6,246 bases of DNA, taken from Bifidobacterium breve (lineage in GTDB: Bacteria > Actinomycetota > Acidimicrobiia > Acidimicrobiales > Ilumatobacteraceae). Shown in pieces: positions 5,930 through 6,246 of this stretch. A program made the position numbers and the translations under genes. Each line of letters opens with the position of its first letter. Within the stretch, counting starts at the first letter, position 1. Where the stretch lies: assembly GCA_945869715.1 (NCBI GenBank), contig CAMBPP010000083.1:1-6246 (forward strand). The letters are read 5' to 3'. The notes under the pieces were generated by a model that saw only the letters and a list, made by a program, of their open reading frames with translations, made no database searches and was not told the origin of the DNA.

Positions 5930-6246
5930 TGCGACAAAATAAATTGCGAAGTAACTGAGCAGAATTCCTTTGGTTTTTGAAATGGAACTGAGTGACCACA
6001 ATGTGGAATCGGTGCATGCTGTGCTGCTGGTCCAATGAGGGCTTTCATCTCGTCGGCGATTTGAGAGAATTTGAGATCGTCTTCACCTGTGAGAAGCAAT
6101 ACGGGCATTGTGAGCTCAGAGAGTCTTGTCCAAAAATCTTCTTGTGTGCCGGTGCCCATTGTGCGCAAACTCATAGCGAGTCCACCCGGTTTGTTTTTGA
6201 GCCGTATCGACATATCAATTTGGTCTGGAACATAGCCATTAAAAAT
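5926..6246 (-). CDS. menH: C-terminal part of an alpha/beta hydrolase, probable SHCHC synthase MenH
   Basis: The frame stays open to the window edge, so the 5' end is missing; 106 C-terminal residues remain. MenH eliminates pyruvate from the MenD product to give 2-succinyl-6-hydroxy-2,4-cyclohexadiene-1-carboxylate in the cytoplasm. The visible part has the alpha/beta-hydrolase C-terminal layout: a cap-like segment with LRTMGTGTQEDFW, the strand MPVLLLTGEDD carrying the presumed catalytic Asp, a KF after it, and IPHCGHSVPFQKP with the presumed catalytic His. LRTMGTG followed by W, and GE-D-KF after the strand, are typical of MenH rather than a generic hydrolase, and menA and menE next door support this. 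The nucleophile Ser lies outside the window. The TAG stop (5926-5928) overlaps the menA stop in a shared CTAG. Confidence 0.8.
   Translation of the reverse strand: MFNGYVPDQIDMSIRLKNKPGGLAMSLRTMGTGTQEDFWTRLSELTMPVLLLTGEDDLKFSQIADEMKALIGPAAQHAPIPHCGHSVPFQKPKEFCSVTSQFILSH

Overview
The window looks like an ordinary chromosomal housekeeping segment from an actinomycetote with roughly balanced base composition (by eye, not counted). The case for Actinomycetota rests on three things: the phoH-ybeY-CNNM/CBS gene order, a MenA that resembles the mycobacterial type along its length, and a compact MenE of about 377 residues. A moderate-GC member of the Acidimicrobiia is my best guess, but it is unproven. 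I see no tRNA, rRNA, CRISPR array, insertion sequence, phage gene or toxin-antitoxin pair.

Layout, left to right. Positions 2-187 hold the C-terminal end of an unrecognised plus-strand gene. A tight plus-strand block follows: phoH (211-1161), ybeY (1169-1771) and a CNNM/CBS/CorC membrane protein (1768-3057). Gaps are 7 bp and then a 4-base ATGA overlap. This is the widespread RNA-metabolism cluster, but era, often next in this order, is absent; a short-chain dehydrogenase (3096-3839, plus) occupies its place. menE (3850-4983, minus) converges on the dehydrogenase with a 10-bp gap. menA (5024-5929, plus) diverges from menE across 40 bp. The end of menH (5926-6246, minus, cut by the window edge) converges on menA, the two sharing a CTAG stop-codon overlap.

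How the genes work together. PhoH and YbeY are presumed RNA-handling partners, YbeY being the rRNA-processing and quality-control endoribonuclease. The CNNM/CBS protein is probably a membrane ion transporter or its regulator. MenH, MenE and MenA catalyse three steps of menaquinone synthesis: SHCHC formation, CoA activation of o-succinylbenzoate, and prenylation of dihydroxynaphthoate. MenD, MenC, MenB and the methyltransferase must lie elsewhere. The dehydrogenase has no clear link to either group.

The most interesting points are regulatory or architectural rather than new protein families. Three of the four start codons that could open a transcript (phoH, the dehydrogenase, menE) have a TANNNT hexamer ending 6-8 bases upstream and no good Shine-Dalgarno, suggesting leaderless mRNAs. 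The menH-menA-menE arrangement, with menA embedded in antisense, could be a noncontiguous operon. I found no convincing undescribed system.
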